Assembly: GCA_007449985.2 (NCBI GenBank)
Contig: VIIQ02000581.1
Coordinates: forward strand, 992,001 to 1,056,000
DNA from: Desmodesmus armatus
Taxonomy: Eukaryota > Chlorophyta > Chlorophyceae > Sphaeropleales > Scenedesmaceae
Direction: 5' to 3'
Length of the DNA: 64,000 bases
Positions 35,001 to 45,119 of this stretch are shown here, in pieces; positions within the stretch are counted from its first letter, which is position 1; each line of letters starts with the position of its first letter. The translations under genes and the position numbers were made by a program. The notes below the pieces were generated by a model, which saw only the letters and a program-made list of their open reading frames with translations, did not search any database and had not been told where the DNA came from.

Positions 35001-37982
35001 CCATCAGCTGGCCATGCCCAGAACACTTCCCGAAATCAAAAACTGCTTTTCCCCCAACAGAAACAAGGACACGGCTACTTGAGAGAACCCCTGTTGACAA
35101 GCAGAGGGCAACATGAAAGCATGCATGTTGCTGCTGCACATGCATCGGCCACAAGCATGGCCCAACAGCTAGCGCATGGACCCGCCATCTCACCCTGAAG
35201 AAGCCAGTGTAGAACAGGGCCAGGTTCTGCACAAACGCCTGCTGGTCGTCCGTGCCGTTCTCATAGGCTGCCGACAGGTCGGTGTTTGGCGGGATGATGG
35301 TAGCCAGCTGCTGTGTGAACAGGCGGAAGAAGTTGCTGAAGTGGCTGTTATACTCTGGAGGCATCGTCAGGGAGCCCACCTGCAAGCAGCACCCACACGA
35401 CCTCCAGGTCAGCACGGCTGGTGTGCAACAACAGCTATTAGGTGCAGGGCAACACACGCCTGGCCGATACGGTTCTGGTGTGCAGTGGTACCCCAAGCCC
35501 AGCACAGGCAAAGTACGAAACGCCCAGTGCAGCCCATGTAGGCGTCGCTGTTGAAGCCTTGCGCCCGTGAAGACTTGTGTGTCACAGGAGACAAGACAAC
35601 CACGCCAGCAGCCACACTTTAGCTGGTTCATCAGCCGAAACAAAGGACGCAGCCAGGCGCCGCTGCGCGTGCCAGACACCCACCTCCGTAAGGCACTGCA
35701 GGGCAACGTTGCGGTAGGGCGCCTGTGGGAACAGGCCCAGCAGAGCGTCCACCATCCGACTCTCAAAGATGTAGCCTGCGCAACACATCAACACACGAAA
35801 TCATGGGGTGACATACAGTGGAGGTGTTCATAGATGGCGCGGCCCATTGGCTGAGAGCGCTGCGCTCTGTGCTTTTATGTCGTCACAGTGCTGCTGTTAC
35901 ACACACCTGCAGCGGTGCTGGTCGTCCTCACTAGAACATCCATGGTGAGCGCTGGCTGGAGCAGATAGGTATGCTGCCTGACAAGCTTGGAAATGCTGCT
36001 ACTTGCTGACAAAATCGGGTGCACTGTTTCAGCACATGCTCAAAGGTCATGAGAACACACACAACATTGGATGCCCTGCTGTGCACACACCTGGAGGAAT
36101 CCAGGACAGGTAAGCTGCCAGGGCCGTGAGGGTGGCCCGCAGCAGCTCAACCTTGCGCGTGTTGGCCAGCACAAACATGCACAGCTCATGGATCGAGCGG
36201 AACTCATTGTTGAGGTTCTGCTTCAGCTCACGAGTCTTGGCCTGCAGGACAGCAGGCAGCAGCACGACAAGCCACTTTTGTGACAACTTTTTTGACGAAC
36301 ATCAAGACCACTGGCCTGCACAGCCTCAGACTCAGAACCGCTATGGCCCCTGCTGTAGTCTGCCGACCGTTAGCATTTGCGGACTCCAAGAACTGCACAC
36401 CGAGAATCTTGCTGATGCTGCAGGAGCTCCCTGAAGTACTCCACAGTCAGTCAGGTTTGACTTTCCTGCCAAACTGACATGCGGGTAGGTCGTTGTCGCA
36501 CTGCGCACCTGTGTCAGCTCCCCCTGGCTGAAGTCAAAGATCTCCTCGCTGAGCAGCTTGAGGATGTGCATGCTGTTCTCACACAGCGTCTCATTCGTTT
36601 TGCTGGCTGCCACCAGGTCGGGGATGAAGCTCTGCCACTTGGATGGCCAGTCCTGCAGGCAGAAAAGTCAGAGAAATCAAGGGCGCAAGACATCAACACC
36701 ACATCACGCAATGATCAACTGGCTGCTTGAAGACGGAAGACAATGTCACAGCAAGGGGCCCTGCCTTATTCTCAGCTGTCGTGTGACCTGCACACACACC
36801 CTTGCATCAGCACACACACAAATTTGCCCTGAGCTCGAGATGCTGAGGACTGCTGACGATGGTGCGGGCTGCACTGTACCCTGCTGCTGGATGAGGCACC
36901 ACATTTTGTGCAGCGCAGGCTGCGCGCAGGCCGAGGGTGCGAACTGCTGCTGCCCACCCACCTGCTTGAGGATCTGCACCAGGATGAGGTTGAGCTTGTT
37001 GATGAATGTGGACTCGCTGCGGTACAGCGACTCGTTGGTGCTGTACTTGATGATCAGGTTGCTGATGTAGTTCTTGATGCCCTCACGCTGTTCCGCCGGC
37101 AGCGCAGCCCATCTGAACTTGATAACGCTCTCCAAGATCTGCAGGACACCAGCAGGCCGTGCCGCATCAGAGACTGTTTCGTGCCAGCTGCGCATGGTCT
37201 GGCTAGGGAGCAGAGTGTGCGACAAGGAGCATGCACACTCCCCCGCCCCTGCACAGACTCCTTCAGACTGCAGGACTGATCACGAGCTGGGATGGCAGTC
37301 AGCGTTTGACGCCAAGAGAGGAGGAAAGGAAGGCCATGGGCATTAGGACGGCCCTGACATGCAGCTGCTGCATGTGGTGGTGAGGTGCAGCAGGGGGAGC
37401 TACCCCATGCAGACAATTTTCCCGCAGACCAGGCCCATGCTCTGCCATGGTTGCAATGTATCCATGCACGCCTGCGTGTGCTGACCTGTAGCGCGAAGTA
37501 CTTTGTCTGCTGTGTCTTGGCCTTTTCCAGGATGGCATCAACCCTGGTCCAGGCATCAGGGTGCTCCTGAAAGGTTTTCAGGGCTTGCTCAGCTGCCACG
37601 CGCTGCGAAGACAAAGGCAACACCGTCGTGCAGTGGACGATGCAGTAGCAGCACAGCAGAGCAACACCAAAACTCAACACCACACTCACGCCAGCCAGGA
37701 GGAACAGGTGGCCGACACCAACACATCCCCACAACTCTTGTGTATGTCCAGGACACAGGCTTCCCGGTCTCACGTAACTTGGGGACCAACCCCTTGGTGT
37801 GTCACAGCTGATCAGGGGTTGAACTGTTTTGGTCTCGAGGAGCCCAGTGCAGCGGCGTTTCTCACCTGATCCGGCTGCCCGGATCCGTAGAACACATTCA
37901 CGGTAGACTCCACCAGCTCCACGTCCACAGGACCGCTGAAATCCAGCAGCTTTGAGAAAGGGCCGAGGTTGGCAGCTGCCAT
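29080..37982 (-). CDS. XPO1: Exportin-1 (CRM1), nuclear export receptor
   Basis: Complete gene of 20 exons, all phases matching, 1,086 residues (family about 1,070-1,090). Exons: 37866-37982, 37486-37602, 36962-37138, 36509-36652, 36091-36241, 35684-35775, 35194-35379, 34759-34936, 34352-34515, 33811-34050, 33300-33406, 32879-32987, 32396-32585, 31798-32021, 31180-31409, 30812-30920, 30407-30604, 29945-30148, 29535-29714, 29080-29223. Exportin-1 binds leucine-rich export signals with RanGTP and carries proteins and RNPs out through the nuclear pore. Diagnostic blocks: [13 protein letters not shown] and TKYFAL (importin-beta N-terminal region), [18 protein letters not shown] and [38 protein letters not shown], then RDLLNLCE with [25 protein letters not shown] and [10 protein letters not shown]. 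The C-terminal helix region has [16 protein letters not shown]. The Cys of RDLLNLCE (residue about 541, codon 33350-33352) is the residue alkylated by leptomycin B in human CRM1. Start is the ATG at 37982; the frame upstream has no other ATG. Confidence 0.97.
34071..34108. repeat. Poly-G tract in XPO1 intron
   Basis: GT-repeat followed by G runs of about 14 and 12, on the plus strand (C-rich in the transcript), just upstream in transcript terms of the exon 33811-34050 acceptor. Confidence 0.75.
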
Positions 37983-39960
37983 CTCGCCTGTGTCCCTGCT
38001 CAACAAAAACGACTGATCCCGACTTATTGCGCCATGATGTGCCGCTGCTCTGTTGCTGGTCTTCTAGGAATGAGGAATGAAAGGAACTTTCTCAGCAACA
38101 GCAACAGAAACCACGTAATACTGAAATGATGGAGACTGACCCAAACAATCCACCCTCCCTGCAATCATGATGCATTCGAAGGGCAGGGCTCCAAACCCAG
38201 GTTTTTGTCACCCCCCCCCCCCTTGTCACACCTTGGTGCAGGACGATCATGCATGCAGTTCTCTAGGTGATTGTGCCGTCCTCACCTGTCAATTGCACCA
38301 GCCCACTGGTGCTTAAGCCGACGGCTTGCACCCCTGAGGCAGCCGCCTGGTGTATGCTTGAACCACTCACCCCCTGGCCGAGCATGTGCACCTGTGGCCG
38401 AGTCAAGGTGATAGGGAGGGCTGTGCAGCTGAAGTGGATGTTGATGGAGGTGTTCTGCATGACTCACGTCCAGTGTAGTGGAAGCTTCTCTTCTGTGATG
38501 TCAGTATGGGGTGGGAGATTTGTTGCTGGTTACTACTGTTCTGCATGTCACTGCAGTGAGGGATAGCCCGTGCTGATAGCAGTCTGCGCACTGACTTACG
38601 CCCCCGCTGACAAGGATAAACTGCCCGCTTCATTGTTTGGCACTGCCACTGATGGCAGCTACACTGGTGGCAGTCAGCACTCATCCTGTGCAACGCCCGT
38701 AAACTGTGTGTTGTGCCTCAGCTTCTTGAGCATAACCGCAATCAAGCCTGTTTGAAGGCTGACACTGAACGCCTGTGACCCCCATGGCAGTCTGCTTGCG
38801 GCATCGGCGGGGTAGTATGGCCACAGCAAATAGACCGCGCGGCCACAAAAAGAGAACACGCTAGCGATAGCAATTGCCTACTAGGCCAAGGTAGCCAGGC
38901 TGCAACGCATCACCAGCCTACTGAAGGTACTGCCACGCCCGATTGACACAGCGCAGGCTCAACCAGACCGACTGTGATTACATTTAGAGAGCGACAGGTC
39001 GCTGCAGGCAGCCTGACCTTTCAGAGAGTGCCCCAGTAAGCAGCGCGTTGCACAAAATTACAGACAGTGCAATACCGCAGGCAGACCGCCTGACTGCCAC
39101 ACACAACGCAGCACTCTGTCAGAATCTGTCGCTCTCCCTGCTACTGCACTCCCCACGGCTGCTGCAGCCTGGTGCCAAGCCATGTGGTGTCCTAGCCGCC
39201 CGGTGCTCAAACAGCTGGGGCTCAGTCTCGCTCTCTCTCTCTCTCTCCCTCTCCATCACTCACTGTCTCACACTCTGACTCTCACTCTCACTTCTCTGAC
39301 ACTCGACTCCTGCACACCAAACCAACACTCACACACCAGACCACCGAGACCGTCAAGGCAGCATGGCCACCTGGACTTGCTGTCTGCTCACTCACTCATG
39401 CAAAGAGCTGAAGCCAAATGCTGCGGAGGCAATATGATTTTGGCGAGGCATGTCTCTCCACACGCACCCCTTATGCAGGGGTACATGCACATCACCAGCT
39501 GCACACAAGAGATAACTCATTCTGCGCAACACAAACCCAGAGCTCCACTCGGCAATGTTCTGACACAAGAGTCGCAGGGCATACGACGCACCCTCATGTC
39601 ACATGCAACGACACTGTGCTGTGTGGCACAGGGCATCAGCGATGCATGTGGCAGGGGGCACCCTGCCAACTGCTGGCACGGCAGTCACCATGCACCGTTG
39701 TATCCCAGAGAGCTGGGCACAGCAACACCAGACAAAACCCTAGACACCCCTGTCACCAGGCGCGCTGCCCGGACAGAAATTTCGCAACCTGGATGTCAGC
39801 ACCAGCGCCTAGAGGCTGCTAACTGCCAAGGACGAAAGGCACTGGACAAGCATCTTGAGTGGCTTGTTGAACCAGTACAGCAAGCACACACGAACAACAT
39901 GACCAGACCCATAAAACGGACGATGCAGCACCAAGACCAAACAGTTGCAGCAGCTGTAGT
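37983..39960. other. Intergenic, XPO1 promoter side
   Basis: From the XPO1 start to the 3' end of the downstream kinase gene, both on the minus strand. It holds the XPO1 promoter and the kinase 3' UTR. A (CT)n/CTCA microsatellite lies at about 39225-39300 and a C-run at 38210-38222. No gene recognised; the plus frame 39182-40057 is driven by the microsatellite and runs antisense into the kinase. Confidence 0.45.
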
Positions 39961-42900
39961 TTATGCGTTTGCTGTCGCGGGTGCCAGCATCCTGTCCTTC
40001 ACTGCAGTCACGATGGCCCCCCTGTTGGCGTTCACCCAGCGCACACGCTTGGCGTAGCTGTCAGCACGAGTGGTGAGGCTCTCAATGCCGTCCTCCTTGG
40101 CAAGCGCACTGCAGGCAGCCAGAAACAACAAAACATGTTCTTTGTAAGGTGGTGGTGTGGGTCAATAAAACGAGCTCAGTGCATGCATGTGTGCGAAGCG
40201 CTGTGCATTACGGACCTGTTCACACCGCAGGAGAAGCTATAGCACAACAACGGCACCACCTGGCGCACTTTACGAGGGTACCAAGCCCATGTATGTGCTG
40301 CGCACCTCTCCCTCCAAGATCAGAAACATGGTCATCACAAGGCTGTGATCACCTCACTTGCATCTGCACTGTGGCGATTTGCCACACTGTGCTAGCCTAC
40401 TCTACAGTGTGAGCCAGGTGCTGCACACACCCACCCTGGCGGTGCCGTCGGATGCACATTGTCTTACTGTCGTGCCCACAACAATGTCGCTGGCATAACA
40501 TTGCCCCTTCCCCCCCCCCCCCCCACACACACACATACAGACACACAAGCTTGTCTGCTCACCGCCCCGTGAAGTAGATGACGTTGCTGAAGATGCGCAG
40601 GTTGATGAGGTCAGGCAGGATCTCCATCTCAGCACTGCTCAGCTCCCCATGCTTGGCATAGCCCGACAGGAAGTCGGTGATGAGGGACAGAGGGTCATCC
40701 TCACCAACATACTGCAGGGGACACACACGGCAGGCAGACACACTACTGAAGTTACACAGGAGAAGGGGGCTGGTTCCTGTTGTTGCATCTAATCGGGGAC
40801 CCAACTCCCCACTGCTGATGAGGAAGAGAGAGTCCTCCTCACCAACGTACTGCAGGGCACAGACACGGCACACAGACACACTACCCACATTACACAGGGA
40901 TTCCCTGGTGGCGTCCAGATGGGGCACCACACCTAATCACTGCTTGTGAGAGCAAAGCTAAGAGGCTGTTTGGTAAGTCATAGCAGAGCGACTGTGCTTT
41001 AAACGTCTACGAAACTAGGCTGGGGTGCAGCGCAGGCACCCAATGTTGGCTGTACTGCGACCCAATCTTGTAGCAACCAAAAACAGGGAGCAGCAACGCA
41101 GATGTACACAAGAGGGTTGCGTGCCTACCTTGCTGAGAGCCACTGCCAGCTCCATCACCCGCCAATCACGGGCACAGAACTCAAAGTCAAGCAGCCTGCA
41201 GGGAAGTGCGAAAGAGAAGGAACGGGAATGCTGGGTCAAAAACAATCACCCACATACATGCACCACGCCTAAAACCATTGCATAAAGTGCATTGACCAGC
41301 CCATTCAGACACTCCCAAGGCGGCGTCCGCATGTACAGCAGGACGGATCCCTGCTCTACTTCAGGGAGCCAGCCGCTGCTCGCAAAGCCTGAGTGAAGCC
41401 ATGGGGCAAGTGAAGAACATGACGCATTGTTCAGCCATCACTCACCCGCTGACGCTGTCGCCTGACTCCGTTGACATGACCATCACGTTGACATGACCAT
41501 CTCATTGCTAGGATTCATCAGGCAATGTGGGCGGGGGGGGGGGGGGGGCAGGGGGGAGGGGGGGGGGGGGGGGGCAGGGGGGGGGGGGGGACGGCAGCGA
41601 CTCACCCGCTGACGCTGTCGCCTGACTCTGTTGACATGACCATCACGTTGTCGTAGTGCAGGTCGCCGTGGATGATCTGCATCGGCAGGCCCAGCTGCTG
41701 GTAGGACTCCAGCTTGGGCTCAATCGCACGGATCTGATCCACCAGGTAGTCCATTGACTCACGGCACACCTACAGGCAGCATCAGAAATTGCAAGGTGCC
41801 ACAGGGTTGGTGACCCGGCATGAGCTGTGCTTGAAAACCCTCGCCAGGGTGATGACGTGGCGATGTCGGTGGGGGGGGGGGGGGGGCGGGGGAAGAGTTT
41901 GTGCTGGCAGCAATGTGTGTCGACAGAGAGACTGCATGCGTGCACATGCATGCTGGCTAGCAGTCATCGGACAAGGATAGTCGGATGTGGGTGTGAGTGT
42001 GTGTGTGTGGGGGGGGGGGGATCTGGAAGTAAAGCCAAGGTGTAGGAAGGGTGGCCATGCACTGATCTGCTCCTGCCGCACCGTGCGTCAGACGCGTGGC
42101 TCCATTTCTCAACACACCACCGCCAATGAACCCCCTGCGCACCTGCAAGGCTGGGTTGGTGGCTGCATCCTCGTAGAACTTTTCCTTGTTGATGGCGTGG
42201 TGCACATCAAACACCTGGAAGTACGGTGGGATGGGTATCACCCTGTCACCCAGGTCCACCTTGGCCATGGCTTGGCACAACTCCCCGGTGGCACGACCAA
42301 CCTCCTCTGGGCTGGTGGTCTTGGCAAGTTCACCTATAATGACGTAAGGGCAGCAGCATAAGGACATCAGCCTCTATCAGGTTTTGAATCAGGTTTGAAT
42401 TTGAATTTGAATATTGTCTTGTGCCATGGCTTGGCACAGCTCCCCAGTGGCACGACCAACCTCCTCAGGGGCTGGTGGTCTTGGCAAGTTCACCTACCAG
42501 GTGGTCACAGGCAGCAGCACACCTGCTTGAGACTCTACTGTAACAAACAAGATTGTTGAAGCACAATTTGCACTCGTCTGCTGCTGTTCAGCTGGGTGAA
42601 AGGTTGGCGTGGACTTGAGTGTTCTGCAGAAAGCTGCCACACTGCCAGGCCTGACACGGTTCCGTGGAGGGTCTTGCGTGCTGGTTCGTATGCAAAATCC
42701 CTCAACCAATAAAATTGCGCAATGACCAGCCCATGTGCTGCAAGGAGCACAGCAACACCAGCTGCTGACAGAACAAATTCTGTATAAGAATGCCAAATCA
42801 TCCTTGCCAATACCAGTCAGTCTCACCTGGGATGATCTCAAAGACACACGCAGCTGCTCCGTTGCTCAGCACCACGTATGGTGCGCCTGTGTTGAGGGCA

Positions 42901-44164
42901 GGCAGTGCTGTTGGCACCTTGAAGCTCAGCTCCTGCTTTGCAAGCTGCGCCAGGATTGCATGCTCTGTGGCCACCTGCATGGTACATCAGAGCATTGCCA
43001 GGGTCATCAGAGCAAAGCCAGGGGAAGCGGTGCGGCGGCAGGGTGAACGTCAGCGATCAGCCACCCAAAGAAACTTTCATCAGAGCAAAGCCAGTGGATT
43101 TTGGGGCGGGGGGGGGGGGGGAGCGCAGGCAGTGCTGTCGCGCCTTGAAGCTCAGCTCCTGCTGCGCCAGGATTGCGTGCTCTGTGGCCACGTGTGTCAT
43201 CAGAGCATAGCCAGGGGCAACGGTGCGGCCACAGGGGGGATGTTTGCCAGTAGACACCTCCAAGAAAGGGGACTTGGGATGAGGGGTGGGGGGGGGGGGG
43301 GGTACGCGCGCGGGGGGGGGGGGGGGTGTTAGCCGGTGGTTACTGTACAGAGTAGAGTAACCGTCAGCGACCCGCCGCCTCCAAACGGGTATTGGGGGGG
43401 GGGGGGGGGCTGCGTGATCCGATGGTCACTGTATAGTGCAGGAGTGCCCAACACCTCAGCTAAATGCTGGGTGGGTGGACCATCCTGCTGCCCGGCAATG
43501 CTGCTGGCAGCACCTGCTGGAGCCTCCCCAAACTAGGCATGCGAGGATGCTGGCCTGTGTGCAGCTGCGGATGCAGTTGGCCACAGCCTGCGGTGGTGCC
43601 TGTGAAGAGCTGTAGGTTAGCTACTGCTTTGTGAGGCAACAACAACATGTATAACTCTCATAGTTACTGGCTGCGCACCTTTTCTGTCTTGTTTCCGTTG
43701 TTGTAGATGCGCAGGATGTACCTGTGGCCATCTGCTGTATTGACGTACTGCACAATGTTGTTCACGCCGCCTGTGGTAGGTGCTGTGCTGGCCTGCTGTT
43801 CAGGCCTGAAGAAGAAACTGAGCGCCTCGTCACGTAGGTCGTCCTCTACTGTGTGCTGGCCAGTAGGAGGGGCTGTGGCGGAAACCTGCAGTGGTGAATT
43901 GGCAGTGAATTGCAATTAGCAAAGGGGCACTGTGTGACAGAAGTGAGGGTCAGGAACCTATATGTTTAAAGCGACTGATGGAGAGCGTGTCAGTGCAACC
44001 TGGTAGAAGAAGGAGTTTGCACTCACACCACACCAGCTGCTGCTGTGCACCAGGCGCTGCTGCTACTGCCGCACCTTGACCAGCTGGCGCGCCAAGCGCG
44101 CATTAGCAACAGCACGACCACGTGCAACGCCAGTGAGCCGGCCTGCAGACTTGTGGGCCAGCAT
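39961..44164 (-). CDS. APH-family small-molecule kinase (homoserine/choline kinase-like), targeted
   Basis: Eight exons with matching phases: 44075-44164, 43679-43885, 42827-42974, 42143-42333, 41606-41769, 41129-41195, 40563-40711, 39961-40108; 387 residues. The fold is the aminoglycoside-phosphotransferase/protein-kinase-like type. VNNIVQYV...RYILRIYNN is the N-lobe strand pair. Next come the hinge region SNGAAACVFEIIPGELA and the catalytic loop IIHGDLHYDNV (His 246, Asp 248, Asn 253). LLDFEFCARDWRV is the DFD/DxE metal-binding segment (Asp 270). The C-lobe has NLRIFSNVIYFTGRALAKE. This layout fits type II homoserine kinase, hydroxylysine kinase and related phosphotransferases; the substrate cannot be told from sequence. 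Exon 1 is a 30-residue basic, Ala/Arg-rich segment (MLAHKSAGRLTGVARGRA) without acidic residues, suggesting an organelle targeting peptide. The gene diverges from Mini-RNase III, with 343 bp between start codons. Its introns contain four partial copies of its own exons. Confidence 0.8.
40826..40905 (-). repeat. Echo of kinase exon 40563-40711 with its acceptor
   Basis: Imperfect copy of 40683-40762, offset about 143 bp. It retains the CTGCAG acceptor and an open frame reading YVGEEDSLFLIS where the real exon reads YVGEDDPLSLIT. The whole interval from 40930 through this copy to the real exon is open in one frame. Confidence 0.85.
41440..41500 (-). repeat. Echo of the 3' end and donor of kinase exon 41606-41769
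   Basis: Nearly identical (about 1 mismatch in 50) to 41596-41650, covering the GTGAGT donor and the last about 45 coding bases (GDSVSG). It is separated from the real copy by a G tract of about 60 bp. Confidence 0.88.
41531..41591. repeat. 60-bp poly-G tract
   Basis: G runs of about 18, 20 and 13 interrupted by CA or A, inside the kinase intron between the exon 41606-41769 donor and its echo. Confidence 0.85.
42421..42500 (-). repeat. Echo of the 5' end of kinase exon 42143-42333
   Basis: Copy of about 42263-42340 (offset about 158), including the exon start and CTTGGCAAGTTCACCTA. The acceptor region has diverged (ACCAGG in place of ATAATG on the plus strand). Confidence 0.87.
43118..43200 (-). 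repeat. Echo of kinase exon 42827-42974 5' half
   Basis: Copy of about 42897-42980 with a 12-bp deletion (the codons around LAK). It carries GTGGCCACAGAGC and CTGGCGCAGCAGGAGC-type sequence on the minus strand. It directly abuts a 14-G tract at 43108-43121. Confidence 0.85.
43282..43410. repeat. Cluster of poly-G tracts
   Basis: G runs at about 43288-43301, 43312-43326 and 43395-43409 in the intron between kinase exons 2 and 3. Confidence 0.8.
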
Positions 44165-44507
44165 ACTGGAAACGCCTGTGATTGATGTGCTGGGTGGAGA
44201 GGACAGGGGGTGACGGGATGCGGTAGGGAGCAGCGAGAGAAGTCACCACACGGTGTAGAATACATCAGAGTTGAGCAAGAACGTGTCCTTCGCACCCTGG
44301 CAGGTTTACGTACGCTTGACTAACCGCAGCCGTTGCCCTGGACTTTGGATCAGACCGGTTCATTGGGCGGCGCACCAACACAGTGAGGTAGTTCTTGATC
44401 GGTCTTCTTTTGCTTCCGTTCAGTCTCAGCCGCAAGCTGGACACAACGTGCCAGCACAGCTCAGATCTGCTACTGCTCAGAGGTGCATTAGTGCAGCGCC
44501 TGCAGTG
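44165..44507. promoter_or_regulatory. Bidirectional promoter region, kinase / Mini-RNase III
   Basis: Only 343 bp separate the kinase ATG (44164, minus) from the chosen Mini-RNase III ATG (44508, plus), so the two genes must share promoter sequence. No TATA box or named element was recognised. Both products have predicted organelle targeting peptides, which would fit co-regulation. Confidence 0.5.
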
Positions 44508-45088
44508 ATGCAATGTACTACTGGCCCCAGCATGTTGGAAAGGGTCATTACACGTTCAGTATCGTTGTCAGAAGCTGCACCACGCTGCATACGCTGCCAC
44601 TGCAGCAAGCACAGCCCCAGCACCGCCAGGCTTGACGCAAAGGGGCTCTCCTACCTGGGAGACTCTGTCTGGACTGTAAGTATCCAATTCCAAAGGTTTC
44701 AGGTCTGTTGTACTGGGGTACCGTAGCGCCTGCCGTCTGGCTGGAACCGAGAACATGTGCTGTCTGTGCTGCAGCTGTGTGTGAGGCGTCACTTCTTTGC
44801 ACCCCCCAAGCACTGGCGGACCTACCAAAGCTTGGTGCAGCCATATGTGACAGCAGAGGGGCAGGTGAGGGCGGATTACTTTGTGTTCTTTGCTGCGTGA
44901 GCAGGTGGTCACTGGACACGAATGTAGTGCAGAGTCCAACTGCTGTGGGCACAAGACGGCAGCAGTTGACACAGCCAAAAAAGTGATACTTACGTGACAA
45001 CAGTCCACACATACTGCTCATGTGGGGGCGGCATGCACATGTCTGCCTACCTAGGCTCTTGGCTAGGCTCTTGGCAGATCATTTGGTG

Positions 45089-45119
<31 letters not shown>

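Noticed and set aside
37054..37773. 239-codon minus frame within XPO1
   Set aside because: Reads through an intron and out of frame with the exon 36962-37138; the spliced XPO1 model fits the family.
39182..40057. 291-codon plus frame
   Set aside because: Begins in a CT microsatellite and ends antisense to the last kinase exon.
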